64,000 bases of DNA, taken from UBA822 sp965249775. Lineage in GTDB: Bacteria; Gemmatimonadota; Gemmatimonadetes; Longimicrobiales; Gaopeijiaceae. Below are positions 8,151-17,533 of this stretch, one piece after another (the stretch's first letter is position 1; every line of letters begins with the position of its first letter). The position numbers and the translations under genes were made by a program. The notes under the pieces are model-generated. The model was not told where the DNA came from. It did no database searches and was given only the letters and a program-made list of their open reading frames with translations. The stretch lies in contig OZ252253.1 in NCBI GenBank assembly GCA_965249775.1, forward strand, positions 3,286,001-3,350,000, given 5' to 3'.

Positions 8151-9380
8151 ATGTCCGACGCCGTCACTCGCCTGAACGCAGCCCTCGAGGGCCGCTACAC
8201 GATCGAGCGTGAGCTCGGCGAGGGCGGAATGGCCACGGTCTACCTCGCCACGGACCTGAAGCACAACCGCAACGTCGCCCTCAAGGTCCTGAAGCCCGAG
8301 CTGGCGGCTGTGGTCGGCGCCGAACGGTTTCTCGCTGAGATCGAGACCACTGCCAACCTGACTCACCCGCATATCCTCCCGCTGTTCGATTCGGGTGAGG
8401 CGGACGGCTTTCTGTTCTACGTGATGCCCCACATCGAGGGAGAATCACTCAGGGAGCGGATCGACCGCGAGAAGAAACTCGGTGTGGATGACTCCGTGGC
8501 AATCACGCAGAAGGTCGCGGGCGCACTCGACTACGCGCACGAGCATGGCGTGGTGCATCGAGACATCAAGCCCGGCAATATCCTCCTGAGTGAGCGCGGG
8601 GAACCCTTGGTAGCGGATTTCGGGATCGCGCTTGCCGTGGCTCAAGCGGGTGCCGGGCGCATCACGGAGACAGGGCTCAGTCTGGGCACTCCACACTATA
8701 TGAGCCCCGAACAGGCCACGGGCGACCGTGACGTGGACCCACGCTCGGATGTCTACGCGCTCGGGTGTGTCCTCTACGAGATGCTTTCCGGGCAACCGCC
8801 TTTCTCGGCCTCTTCCGCCCAGGCGGTGCTGGTCAAGATTCTGACGATGGACGCACCCTCGATCACGAGTGAGCGACGGACCGTGCCGCCCAACGTCGGA
8901 GCCGCCCTCGCGAAGTCACTGGAGAAGCTGCCCGCCGACCGCTTCACGAGTGCGGCGGAGTTTGCGACGGCACTCGGGGACGAGAGCTTCACGTATCGGG
9001 CGCGCACTCGGCAGGAGCCCTCCGCGCGGGGGCCATTGGCGGAGTCGATCCCGGCTGATGTGGCTCGCCCGTGGATCAGCGATCTCCGCTCAGTGGGCGC
9101 CCTTGGGCTGATCGTGGTTCTTGCACTCGGCCTCACCGTGGTTTCGTTCAGGGAGGCACGCCTACCCTCGGCGGTCACCGTTCGGTCGAGCATCACAGAC
9201 TTCGAGTTCGACAACGGACGGAACAAACGATTCGCCATCTCCCGGGACGGGTCCCTCATCGTGAGCCGGAGCGAGACGGAGGGACCGGAACTTTTCATCC
9301 GTCGAGCGGATCAACTGGAGTTCACTGCGATCTCCGGCACTGAGGACGCGACCTACCCGACGTTCTTCACCGGACGGTGA
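8151..9380 (+). CDS. Eukaryotic-like Ser/Thr protein kinase, C-terminal propeller cut off by a frameshift
   Basis: Residues 16-275 form a complete Hanks-type kinase: glycine loop ELGEGGMATVYLA, VALKVL with Lys45, HRDIKPGN (136-143), DFGIA (156-160) and GTPHYMSPEQATGD. A single transmembrane helix follows (ALGLIVVLALGLTVVSF, about 318-334), and then the start of a TolB-like propeller. The frame stops at TGA 9378-9380 just where the typical FFSPDGEW motif should read. That motif resumes in the +1 frame from 9367. Gemmatimonadota usually carry this as one ~900-aa protein with a cytoplasmic kinase and a periplasmic propeller sensor. The ATG at 8151 is preferred to TTG 8142 because it matches the family N-terminus (MSDAVTRLNAALEGRY). 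Confidence 0.85.
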   Translation: MSDAVTRLNAALEGRYTIERELGEGGMATVYLATDLKHNRNVALKVLKPELAAVVGAERFLAEIETTANLTHPHILPLFDSGEADGFLFYVMPHIEGESLRERIDREKKLGVDDSVAITQKVAGALDYAHEHGVVHRDIKPGNILLSERGEPLVADFGIALAVAQAGAGRITETGLSLGTPHYMSPEQATGDRDVDPRSDVYALGCVLYEMLSGQPPFSASSAQAVLVKILTMDAPSITSERRTVPPNVGAALAKSLEKLPADRFTSAAEFATALGDESFTYRARTRQEPSARGPLAESIPADVARPWISDLRSVGALGLIVVLALGLTVVSFREARLPSAVTVRSSITDFEFDNGRNKRFAISRDGSLIVSRSETEGPELFIRRADQLEFTAISGTEDATYPTFFTGR

Positions 9381-10839
9381 GTGGTTGGCTTTTGTACAGG
9401 GGGACGAGATCAGACGCGTGGAGGTGTCGGGTGGACCGATCCTCCCCGTGGCCGAAGGGACGCACCCCCACTGGGGCTCGGAGGGGACGATCGTTTTCGC
9501 GTTGCCGGGCAGGGGCCTGTATTCCGTGGCCCCGTCAGGTGGTGAACCGACCCCCCTCCTGGTTGGGTCCGACTCGATCTTTCGCTGGCGGCCCTTCTTA
9601 CTCCCTGGTGGAGAGGCCGTGGTTTTTCAATCAGGGAATGACATGAGCACCGTAAGACTGGCGCTCGTAGAGGTCGAGTCCGGCTCGGTGACGGATCTCG
9701 GGGTCGGGGGCAGCAATCCTCAGTACGTTTCGACCGGCCATCTCGTGTTCGGCCATGCGGACCAGGCGCTGATGGCCGTGCCGTTCGATCTCGGTCGCCG
9801 CCAGGTGACCGGCGAGCCCTTCACCGTCCTACCAGATATTTGGGTAGAAGGTAGTGGCTCCACGCATTTCGATGTGTCAGAGACCGGGACCGCACTCTAC
9901 GTCCTGTCGCGGGAGGGCGCCGGGGGTGCTCTGCTCATAGAGGTAGGCCCCGACGGCGTGGAAACCCCTACACGGCTGGCTCCGGGGAACTACCTCCATC
10001 CGCGCTACTCACCCGATGGCCGCTACATCGCGTACGAGAGAGACACCCAGGTCTGGGTCTACGACCGGGCAACCGGATCGAACGATCAATTCAGCGAGCA
10101 CGGCCTTTATCCCGTATGGTCGGCAGATGGCCGCTACATCTACTACGTCGGGGTTGGAGCCGTACCAGGAGCTACTGGCAGCAGCTACGATGGGTTCCGA
10201 AGGCTCGCCGATCGCTCCCGGGAGGCGGAGCTCATCTATCGCCGCGAGGGTTGGGTATATCCCATATCGGCCTCGCCTTCGGGTAATGAGTTCGTCATGA
10301 GTGAGCGGTTGAGTGCAGAGCGTGGGATGAATCTCCTGATCATGCGCGAAGACGCGGACAGCATGGTCTTCACGGATTACCTACGGGCCGATTGGAGCGA
10401 AATGGTCGGGGCCATCTCGCCGAATGGGAGGTGGCTCGCGTACGCTTCGAACGAATCTGGCCGTTACGAGGTCTACATCCGCTCGTTCCCGGACCCGACC
10501 GATCAAGTCAGGGTCTCTTCGGGTGAGGGATTCGCGCCGCTTTGGACACCTGACGGAACGGCGATCCTCCACGTCTCACCGGGTGGCGGAGTAATGCGAG
10601 TGGCGGTCACTCGTGGCGACGAGTTCGCGGTTGCCGCGCCTGAGATCATATTCGAAGGTGGACGTGGTTATTTGGGGAGCAGCGCTACTTTCTCGGGCAG
10701 AAATCTTGACTGGCACCCCGACGGTCAGCCAGCGGTGGTGGTCAAAGACCCGAGCGCCGAGGGGGGATCGGTTCGGGTACTATCCGTGAGACTGGTCACG
10801 AACTGGTTCGAGGAGTTACTGGAGCGGGAGGGCAATTGA
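9367..10839 (+). pseudogene. TolB/WD40-like propeller half of the frameshifted kinase gene
   Basis: This open frame continues the kinase protein after a shift around 9363-9370. It reads SSPDGEWLAFVQGDEIRRVEVSGGPILPVAEGTHPHWG and then further TolB-like blades: SPDGRYIAYERD, SADGRYIYYVG and SPNGRWLAYASNESGRYEVYIRSFP. The latter is typical of the C-terminal sensor of Gemmatimonadota/Acidobacteriota kinases. Restoring a TC dinucleotide after TTCTTC at 9363-9368 would give FFSPDGEW and one continuous frame of about 897 codons. If translated alone it would need a non-ATG start (TTG 9385) with no ribosome-binding site and no signal peptide. I therefore treat it as part of a broken gene, or of a gene with a sequencing/assembly error. 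Confidence 0.8.
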
Positions 10840-10866
10840 GCCACTCACCGAAAAGGAAGTCACAGC

Positions 10867-11970
10867 ATGTTCAACGCACAAACCATGACTAGAGGTTGGG
10901 CGATCGCCGTGGTGTGCGGACTCGCAGGGCCCGGGGCCCAACTAGCTGTCCTGGCGCCGGCCGACCTCACCGCTCAAACGACCAACACCGGCGTGCGCGT
11001 CGAACGCCTCCTGGACGCCCCCATCATCACGCCCGACCTGCATCCCAGCATCGGAGAGAACATCCAGGGCCCGTCGGTGATCCGGGTCCCCGACTGGGTC
11101 CAGAATCCCCTCGGGGCCTACTATCTCTACTTCGCCGACCACAAGGGAACGTACATCAGGCTGGCGTACGCCGACGACCTGCGGGGTCCGTGGCGCATCC
11201 ACCCTCCTGGAAGCCTGCATATCGAGGGTTCGTACTTCCTGACAGCGCCCCCAGAGCTGGCGCCTGATGTAGCCGAGCGACTCCGCGCGACGCCGACCAA
11301 TCGGGGACACAGCAACCTCTTCGAGGCGACCACGCCCCACATCGCGTCGCCAGACGTACACGTCGACGAAGGGAACCGGCGCATCGTCATGTATTTCCAC
11401 GGGCTCGATGGCGTTAACCCCAATGGCGGGGGTCGGCAGCTTTCGCGCGTGGCCCTATCCAGCGACGGCATCCGCTTCGAGGCGAGGCCTGAGCCGCTCG
11501 GTCGAACGTACATGCGGGCCATCCAGCACGCCGGGTACACCTACATCATGTCGATGCCCGGGCAGTTCTACCGCTCTCGGGACCCGCTGCGCGGCTTCGA
11601 GGAAGGGCCGCGTCTCTTCAACCCAGACATGCGTCACGCAGCGCTTCTGAAACGAGGGGAGACGCTGTTCGTCTTCTGGACGCAGGCGGGGCACGTCCCG
11701 GAGCGAATCATGGTCAGCACGATCGACATCTCGGGCGATTGGGCGACCTGGTCGGAGACGCCGGGCGTGGAGGTGTTGCACCCCGAGTTCGACTGGGAGG
11801 GCGCCGACGCGCCGCTCGAGCCCTCCGTCCGTAGCACGGCGTACGGGCATGTCAACCAGCTACGCGACCCGGCGATCTTCGAGGATCCCGAGAGCGGGCG
11901 CGTCTATTTGCTATACGCCGTCGCGGGCGAGAGCGGGATCGCCATCGCCGAGGTTCACTTCGACGAATAG
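10867..11970 (+). CDS. Secreted five-bladed-propeller protein (GH43/GH117-like fold), function unknown
   Basis: 367 aa with a signal region (MTRGWAIAVVCGLAGPGAQLAVLAPADLTAQ) and AAGGAAG 7 nt before the ATG. The body reads like glycosidase-type five-bladed propellers: NIQGPSVIRVPDWVQNPLGAYYLYFADHKGTYIRLAYADDLRGPW, HIASPDVHVDE, IVMYFHGL, RDPAIFEDPESGRVYLLYAVAGESGIAIAE. The acidic residues around HIASPDV and LRDPAIFED resemble the positions used by such enzymes, but I cannot assign a substrate. It follows the kinase/TolB gene by 27 nt on the same strand and is probably co-transcribed. Confidence 0.65.
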   Translation: MFNAQTMTRGWAIAVVCGLAGPGAQLAVLAPADLTAQTTNTGVRVERLLDAPIITPDLHPSIGENIQGPSVIRVPDWVQNPLGAYYLYFADHKGTYIRLAYADDLRGPWRIHPPGSLHIEGSYFLTAPPELAPDVAERLRATPTNRGHSNLFEATTPHIASPDVHVDEGNRRIVMYFHGLDGVNPNGGGRQLSRVALSSDGIRFEARPEPLGRTYMRAIQHAGYTYIMSMPGQFYRSRDPLRGFEEGPRLFNPDMRHAALLKRGETLFVFWTQAGHVPERIMVSTIDISGDWATWSETPGVEVLHPEFDWEGADAPLEPSVRSTAYGHVNQLRDPAIFEDPESGRVYLLYAVAGESGIAIAEVHFDE

Positions 11971-12006
11971 GCGATCAGCCGCGCCCACGCCCGGCCATCT
12001 AGGCTC

Positions 12007-14424
12007 CTAGAACGTGATGCGCCTGGGCTCCGCGTTCTTCACGTACGTATCGAACCATTCCACCATTTCCGCCAAGGTGTGCATGACCGACTCTCTCGCA
12101 CGGTACCCGTGGCTCTCGTTCGGTAGCATGATGAGGCGCGCGGTGGCGCCATGCCCCTTGAGAGCGGCATACATGCGTTCGGACTGGATGGGGAAGGTAC
12201 CCGAGTTGTTGTCCGCAATACCGTGGATCATCAGCATGGGCTCGTTCACTTGGTCGGCAGCCATGAACGGCGACATGTCGAAGTAGACCTCGGGCGCCTC
12301 CCAGTAGGTCCTGCGCTCGTTCTGGAAACCGAAGGGCGTCAGAGTCCGATTGTACGCCCCGCTGCGGGCGATTCCGGCTCGGAACGCATCGGAGTGGGCC
12401 AGGATGTTGGCCGTCATGAAGGCCCCATAGCTGTGCCCGCCGATCCCGATACGATCGGGATCCCCCACGCCCAGATCCACCAACTTATCCACTGCTGCCT
12501 GCCCCGATGCCACCAGCTGCTCCACGTAGGTGTCGTTGGCCAGATTTCCACCGACGATGGGCATCGTGGCCGCATCAAAGACGGCGTATCCCTGGGTCAG
12601 AAAGAACAGGTGGGAATAGCCACCGATGCGGGTGAACCTGTTGGGGTTGCCGCGAATCTGGCCAGCGACGGCCGCGTTGGAGTATTCCCGGGGGTAGGCC
12701 CAGACCACTACGGGTAGTCGTTGGCCTTCCTGGTACTCCGGGGGCAGCAAGAGCGTGGCGGAGAGCTGAACTCCGTCGTTGCGCTCGTAGGTGACGAACC
12801 GCGTCTCGATTCCCGAAAGCTGAGGATGCGGATCGGGGAAGTCGGTCAAGGCCGTGCGTTGGCCATTGCTCACGTCACGAACGTAGAAATTGGGCGGCTC
12901 GGTCTTGGACTCGTAACGGGTGAGGATGCGGGTGGCGTCGTCGTCCAGAACCGTGACGAGGGTCTCGTAGCCGTCGGTTCCCGACCTCCAGAGTCTCTCC
13001 GACTCTCCGGTCTCGATGTTGTAGCGGTCCAGGAAGGGCCGGTCCCCCTCAGCTGACGCGCCGGCCCCCGTCAGGAAAATCCAATCACCATCTTGGCGTA
13101 CGAAGCGGTGCCCTGATTCGTCCAGCATCGTCAGGGGGTTTCCCGGATCTCCGTAGCGGTCTTCGGAATTCCTCTCCCAAAGAAGCTCTTTGGCCTCGGT
13201 GTCATCCATTGGCACCCGCCACAATCGGCGGGTTCGCGACGGTTGATCGAATTCAGACAGAAAACCGGTTCCACTGGCGGACAATAAGAGGCCACCGTAG
13301 CGATATTCCGTGCGCAGCACCTCCTGGGGGCTCGCTGCCAGCGCCATTCGCATGAGTCGGTCGCGATGCGGCACCTCGTTGCGAGGATTACCCTCGTCCA
13401 GCGCTTCGAGGTAGGTGAGTGTGTGATCCTCACCCGTCATCCATCCGAAGTTCCTGGGTCCGACCTGGACTCCCCCGATCGTGATGGCCTCCTGGAGCGA
13501 CTTGCCGGGCAGCTCACGAACTAGGTCTCCGTCCGTAGCGACGACGTAGATCCTCTCTGCGAAGCGACCATCAGGCACCAGGTAGGAGTAGGGCTTCACC
13601 CTCTCGCGGACCAGGAAATATTCTCCACTTGGCGACGCGGAGAAGGAAGCGTACACCGCTGGACCCGCCACCGGTGTCGTGATTCCGTTGCCAATATCGA
13701 CAAGGGTTGGGACCGAGGTCATGTAGTAGTCGTACAACACGATATCGAAGGGCGTCTTGAGGAGATCCTGATAGGTCCGGATCGTTCCCAACACTCCCGA
13801 CGTCTCCTGGATGATGGGCCCGGAGGGGACCATCGGCTCCACCGGAGCACGGCCCCGGCGGCGATCCACCAGGTGGCAGAGCAACCGCTCTGAATCAGGC
13901 ATCCAACTGCAGGCGCCCCCGCGGGCCGCGTTCAACCGAACGTTGGAGATCTGCCTGGCTGTTGCCGCCTCGACGTCACCGACCCAGAGCTCGGTTCCCT
14001 CGGAGGTCGCCCGCGTCATGTAGAAATTCTCGCCGTTGGGCGAAATCGACGCGCCGCCCCAGCCGTCCTCGTGCGGAAGCTCGACACTGCTTTGGGAGCC
14101 GTCCGCCACCCTCATGATGGAAAAGCCGGTCGTGAGGCTTGGGTTGAACGGACCGTTGGTAGCCGGGTTGATGCGCCGCCCTCCGATGCGCAGCATGGGT
14201 TGGGACATGTCGGCCAGGGAAGGCATGTTGCGCCGATGACTGAGAATCAGCCACTCGCCCTCTGCACTCACATTCACCCCGGGGGCTTGGGGCGCGTCCA
14301 GGATGTCGACGATCTCCTGGGGCGGGAGCCGGTACCCGTCTTGGGCCGTGAGCGCGGGGGCAGTCACTGCCACGAGAGCGATCGAGGCCAGAGCGTAAAC
14401 CAGAGACGGGCGACGGAAAACCAT
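12007..14424 (-). CDS. S9D glutamyl endopeptidase (prolyl oligopeptidase family), secreted
   Basis: 805 aa from the ATG at 14424, giving a signal peptide MVFRRPSLVYALASIALVAVTAPALTAQ. An N-terminal propeller (about 30-560) precedes the alpha/beta hydrolase. The nucleophile motif is GGHSYGAFM, followed by IARSGAYNRTLTPFGFQNE, HGIADNNSGTFPIQSERM (Asp region) and LPNESHGYRARES (His). The GGHSYGAFM and GAYNRTLTPFGFQ blocks are those of glutamyl endopeptidases (MEROPS S9D, plant chloroplast CGEP type), which cut after Glu. The final residues add the usual amphipathic tail. It ends 36 nt from the convergent propeller gene and starts 204 nt from the divergent metallo-hydrolase. It likely degrades peptides in the periplasm. 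Confidence 0.88.
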   Translation of the reverse strand: MVFRRPSLVYALASIALVAVTAPALTAQDGYRLPPQEIVDILDAPQAPGVNVSAEGEWLILSHRRNMPSLADMSQPMLRIGGRRINPATNGPFNPSLTTGFSIMRVADGSQSSVELPHEDGWGGASISPNGENFYMTRATSEGTELWVGDVEAATARQISNVRLNAARGGACSWMPDSERLLCHLVDRRRGRAPVEPMVPSGPIIQETSGVLGTIRTYQDLLKTPFDIVLYDYYMTSVPTLVDIGNGITTPVAGPAVYASFSASPSGEYFLVRERVKPYSYLVPDGRFAERIYVVATDGDLVRELPGKSLQEAITIGGVQVGPRNFGWMTGEDHTLTYLEALDEGNPRNEVPHRDRLMRMALAASPQEVLRTEYRYGGLLLSASGTGFLSEFDQPSRTRRLWRVPMDDTEAKELLWERNSEDRYGDPGNPLTMLDESGHRFVRQDGDWIFLTGAGASAEGDRPFLDRYNIETGESERLWRSGTDGYETLVTVLDDDATRILTRYESKTEPPNFYVRDVSNGQRTALTDFPDPHPQLSGIETRFVTYERNDGVQLSATLLLPPEYQEGQRLPVVVWAYPREYSNAAVAGQIRGNPNRFTRIGGYSHLFFLTQGYAVFDAATMPIVGGNLANDTYVEQLVASGQAAVDKLVDLGVGDPDRIGIGGHSYGAFMTANILAHSDAFRAGIARSGAYNRTLTPFGFQNERRTYWEAPEVYFDMSPFMAADQVNEPMLMIHGIADNNSGTFPIQSERMYAALKGHGATARLIMLPNESHGYRARESVMHTLAEMVEWFDTYVKNAEPRRITF

Positions 14425-14628
14425 GGGTCGACTCCAACAGTCGCGGGTGTGTGGAGGCATGATTGGGCGGCAATGCCTTCGGGTGACTCTCAACCTGGGT
14501 CGGGTATGCGATCGGAGCAATGTCGTGTGGTGGCTAGCTGGCTTGCTCCACTGACCGTGACTACCTTGCGCTCTCTTCAAGCATGTGAAGGAGCGGGTCG
14601 GGAACTAAACAACCACAGGATTCGAGTC

Positions 14629-15708
14629 ATGAAAACTCCCAGCAAAGTCACTCCAAGAGTCGCCCCGGTGTTCTCTCTGTTCTTCGCCTCGCTGATCATG
14701 CTTCCCGGGCTGGTCAGCGCCCAGGGCAGGGTGGTGGAATCGGACAGTCACCGCTTCACCGAAGTCGCCGAAGACGTATGGCACGTCACGGGAACCGGAA
14801 CCGTCTACACCATGAGCAATGCCATGGTGCTGGTCGGGGCGCGCGACGTGCTGGTGGTGGATTCTCACGTAACCGGGGCTGCCGCCGAAGCTTTGCTGGC
14901 TTCACTGCCGGTGATCACTGACAAGCCCGTGCGCTACCTGGTCAACAGTCACTACCACTTTGATCATGCCCATGGCAATCAGGCCTTCCCCGAAAGCGTG
15001 GACATCATTGGCCATCGTTTCACTCGAGCCAAGCTGGGCGGTGAGATCGGCAATGTCCTGGAAGAAAACACGTTCCGGAGTTTTTCAGACGGCGTGCCGA
15101 CCCTAGTGGCCGATCTCGAGCGACAGGCCGCCGCGGAGACCGATCCAACTCGCAAGGCGGCGCTGCAGGAGCGCCACCGGGTGCAGAGTGACTACGCGAA
15201 CGCCATAGAGGAAGTGGTTCCCACACCGCCGAACATCACGCTGGAAACTGAGATGACGCTGTTTCAGCTGGCTGAGCGGGGTAGTCGCGAGATTCGGCTG
15301 CTACACCTGGGCAGAGCTCATACCGGTGGCGACGTGGTGATTTTCCTGCCGCGGGAGCGAGTGGTGTTTACGGGTGACATGATGTTGCCCGGGCTCTCCT
15401 ACATGGGCGACGGTCATGTCGACGAGTGGCCGGCCACGCTGGAAGCCCTCAAGTCGCTGGATTTTGACGTTTTCTTACCGGGTCACGGGCCGCCTACGCG
15501 TAGCAAGGACCCCATCACAAATTTCCAGGCCTATCTGACCGATCTATGGGAGAAGACCGCTGACATGCATCGTCGTGGGGTGGATGCCGAACAAGCCGCC
15601 CAACAAATCGACATGACCAACCACAGCGACAACTACGGACAACTTCGACGCCCGGGCGTGGATCCCAGGGCCATCAGCAGAATATATGAGCTGTTGGATG
15701 CCAGATAG
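14629..15708 (+). CDS. Secreted metallo-beta-lactamase-fold hydrolase
   Basis: 359 aa with signal peptide (about 1-31, ending VSAQG). The Zn motif HYHFDHAHG (His108, His110, Asp112, His113), the later His in GRAHTGGD, and the Asp in VFTGDMM form a complete MBL-fold dinuclear site; PGHGP supplies the last His. The N-terminal block VAEDVWHVTGTGTVYTMSNAMVLVGARDVLVVDSHVTG resembles the quinoprotein-relay/SoxH-like MBL subgroup rather than classic beta-lactamases, so antibiotic resistance should not be assumed. A much longer upstream open frame is antisense to the S9D gene and is discarded. Confidence 0.87.
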   Translation: MKTPSKVTPRVAPVFSLFFASLIMLPGLVSAQGRVVESDSHRFTEVAEDVWHVTGTGTVYTMSNAMVLVGARDVLVVDSHVTGAAAEALLASLPVITDKPVRYLVNSHYHFDHAHGNQAFPESVDIIGHRFTRAKLGGEIGNVLEENTFRSFSDGVPTLVADLERQAAAETDPTRKAALQERHRVQSDYANAIEEVVPTPPNITLETEMTLFQLAERGSREIRLLHLGRAHTGGDVVIFLPRERVVFTGDMMLPGLSYMGDGHVDEWPATLEALKSLDFDVFLPGHGPPTRSKDPITNFQAYLTDLWEKTADMHRRGVDAEQAAQQIDMTNHSDNYGQLRRPGVDPRAISRIYELLDAR

Positions 15709-15713
15709 CCGCC

Positions 15714-15728
15714 GGGACGAGTAGTCCC
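15714..15728. terminator. Short hairpin between convergent genes
   Basis: GGGAC (15714-15718) and GTCCC (15724-15728) pair across a 5-nt loop immediately after the MBL gene stop. The motif GTAGTCC recurs three times in 15721-15762. A GC stem between convergent genes suggests termination, but there is no T-tract. Confidence 0.35.
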
Positions 15729-15766
15729 CGGGCCGAGTAGTCCTCGCGGGGACGGGTAGTCCGCGC

Positions 15767-16258
15767 TCAGCTTCTCAACGCCCCACCGAGACCCATCGCG
15801 CGGCGCCACGCGGCGATCTGTCCCAGGTGGTCCCACTCGTGCCCGGTCATAAGGAAGACGATCATGTCCCCGAGCGTGGGGAAGTAGCTCCGTATCTCCT
15901 CATTGGGATGGGGTTCTGCGAACCGTGAGGCATCGATGTTCTTCACCGCCTCGGCGTTTCTGGCGTGGTGCTCCTTGAGGGCCCCGAGCAGCTCTTCCTT
16001 GCTCGGATAGATCGACAAATCGCCTGACGGCTCCCCGCCCGTCTTGAACGTCTCGCTCCAACCGTCGGGCGCGTCAGACTCGAGCCCCAACATTTGGCCG
16101 AGGCCGTCCGCCGCCATCACTAGATGGCCGAGCGACCAGGCCGGATGATTGATCACGCCACCGGGCTGCTCGGCCATTTGCTCGGCGGACACGTCCTGTA
16201 CGAGCCTTTCCGCGGCAGCGAGGGTGAATCCGTAGATATACGTCACGTGGTCGAGCAT
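15767..16258 (-). CDS. DinB-superfamily protein
   Basis: 163 aa. A four-helix-bundle pattern with the three metal-binding histidine regions of DinB/YfiT-type proteins: NHPAWSLGHLVMAADGL (about 38-54), EEHHARN-type helix III, and MTGHEWDHLGQIAAWRR (about 138-154). These proteins bind a divalent metal. Several are thiol transferases, but most are uncharacterised. A GGAGG lies upstream of the ATG on the minus strand. It faces the MBL gene convergently and the next gene divergently, so it is monocistronic. Confidence 0.8.
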   Translation of the reverse strand: MLDHVTYIYGFTLAAAERLVQDVSAEQMAEQPGGVINHPAWSLGHLVMAADGLGQMLGLESDAPDGWSETFKTGGEPSGDLSIYPSKEELLGALKEHHARNAEAVKNIDASRFAEPHPNEEIRSYFPTLGDMIVFLMTGHEWDHLGQIAAWRRAMGLGGALRS

Positions 16259-16375
16259 TGAGGCCTCCAGTTGTGATGTGTCGTCGGCGACCTGGAGTAT
16301 ATCACCTCATCCTTGCCGCCCCATACTCCTTGCGAGCATCTTGTCGTCGTGGATCACGCCGGAATGGAGATCAAA

Positions 16376-17416
16376 ATGAGTAATCGGATCGCGCTACTTC
16401 TCGCTGTTCTCTGTGCCACCTCGGCGCCTGGCGTCGTCTCGACCGTGGCTGCGCAGAACAGAGCCGCAGACGCCAGCAGCTGGGAAGTCCCCAGGACTCC
16501 CGACGGCCAACCGGACCTTCAGGGGAACTGGACTAACGCGACGATCACTCCGTTTGCGCGCAGCCGGGACCAGGGGCCGGTCTACACACCGGAGCAAGTT
16601 GCGGAACTCGAGCAGACCACGGAGGAGTGCCCCGCTGCCCCGGGAACAGTCGCTTGCGGAAGGCTGTCCTTCGGCGGACTGAGCGGGCAGGAATACAACG
16701 AGGTCTACTGGGATCGGGGCTCGCGGGTAGCCATCGTCAATGGCGAACCCAGAGCCTCGCTGGTCACCATGCCGGCGGATGGGCGCGTGCCGCCCGTCAC
16801 GCCGGAGGCTCGGGAGCGTAGAACGGAGTACTTCGGGCTGAGGCGCGAATTCGGCCAATACGACCACCCGGAGCTCAGGCCACTCGCCGAGCGTTGCCTC
16901 GTTTCGTTCGGCTCCAATGCCGGACCACCGATGACCCCCAACTCGGGCTACAACAACAACTACACCATCGTACAGACCACCGACCATGTCGTGATCATGG
17001 CCGAGATGGTCCACGACGCCCGGATCATCCGGATCGGATCGGGTCCGCGGCTGCCCGCACACATACGCCCGTGGATGGGTGACTCCTGGGGCCATTGGGA
17101 GGGTGACGTGCTCGTCGTCGAGACGACCAACATCCATCCCCTGCAGCGGTTCAACGGTAACTCCTCCGAGAATCTGAAGGTCATCGAGCGGTTGAGCCGG
17201 GTCGACGAGCAGACGATCCTTTATCAGTTCACGATCGACGATCCGACCACGTACACTGAGCCCTGGGGCGGAGAGATCCCGTACACGAGGTTCAACGACA
17301 AGCTCTACGAGTACGCCTGTCAGGAGGGCAACTACAGTCTGATGGGCGTGTTGAGTGGGGCGCGCTATCAGGAGAGGTTGGAGGCCGAAGAGGCGAACGA
17401 ACCCAGGGGTGACTAG
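16376..17416 (+). CDS. Secreted protein of unknown function (TPDGQPDLQGNWTN family)
   Basis: 346 aa from ATG 16376, which has GGAG 6 nt upstream; ATG 16364 in the same frame is an alternative. A signal peptide (MSNRIALLLAVLCATSAPGVVSTVAAQ) is followed by PRTPDGQPDLQGNWTN, a recurring opening in secreted proteins of Acidobacteriota, Gemmatimonadota and marine Proteobacteria. Later blocks are GPPMTPNSGYNNNYTIVQTTDHVVIMAEMVHDARIIRI and WMGDSWGHWEGDVLVVETTNI. No catalytic motif is recognisable and the family has no established activity. It is divergent from the DinB gene. Confidence 0.7.
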   Translation: MSNRIALLLAVLCATSAPGVVSTVAAQNRAADASSWEVPRTPDGQPDLQGNWTNATITPFARSRDQGPVYTPEQVAELEQTTEECPAAPGTVACGRLSFGGLSGQEYNEVYWDRGSRVAIVNGEPRASLVTMPADGRVPPVTPEARERRTEYFGLRREFGQYDHPELRPLAERCLVSFGSNAGPPMTPNSGYNNNYTIVQTTDHVVIMAEMVHDARIIRIGSGPRLPAHIRPWMGDSWGHWEGDVLVVETTNIHPLQRFNGNSSENLKVIERLSRVDEQTILYQFTIDDPTTYTEPWGGEIPYTRFNDKLYEYACQEGNYSLMGVLSGARYQERLEAEEANEPRGD

Positions 17417-17465
17417 CAGGTCGCGTTTGGACTAACCTCAGTGGGGCCGTAGACGCCTTTTCTGG

Positions 17466-17508
17466 TTGCGCCTACCGCCTGACTCTCGGATGTTGACGTC
17501 GTTCTGAT
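17466..17508 (+). promoter_or_regulatory. Conserved promoter-like block, copy A
   Basis: TTGCGC (17466-17471) and GATGTT (17489-17494) are separated by 17 bp. The core CTCTCGGATGTTGAC is shared with blocks at 52822 and 59408. It lies 40 nt before the LRR/sugar-dehydrogenase start. Equal 17-bp spacing in all three copies suggests -35/-10-like elements. Confidence 0.6.
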
Positions 17509-17533
17509 CCTCCCACGCCAAGGAGCGAACGAG

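Noticed and set aside
9377..9646. Small frame starting ATGAG after the kinase stop
   Set aside because: The neighbouring frame gives TolB-like blades; this one is compositionally odd and has no ribosome-binding site.
14629..15708. Metallo-beta-lactamase resistance gene
   Set aside because: The fold and zinc motif are shared by many hydrolases; the N-terminal pattern fits the non-lactamase secreted subgroup.
15714..15762. Three GTAGTCC repeats as an attachment site or protein-binding array
   Set aside because: Short, irregularly spaced and partly explained by a hairpin between convergent genes.
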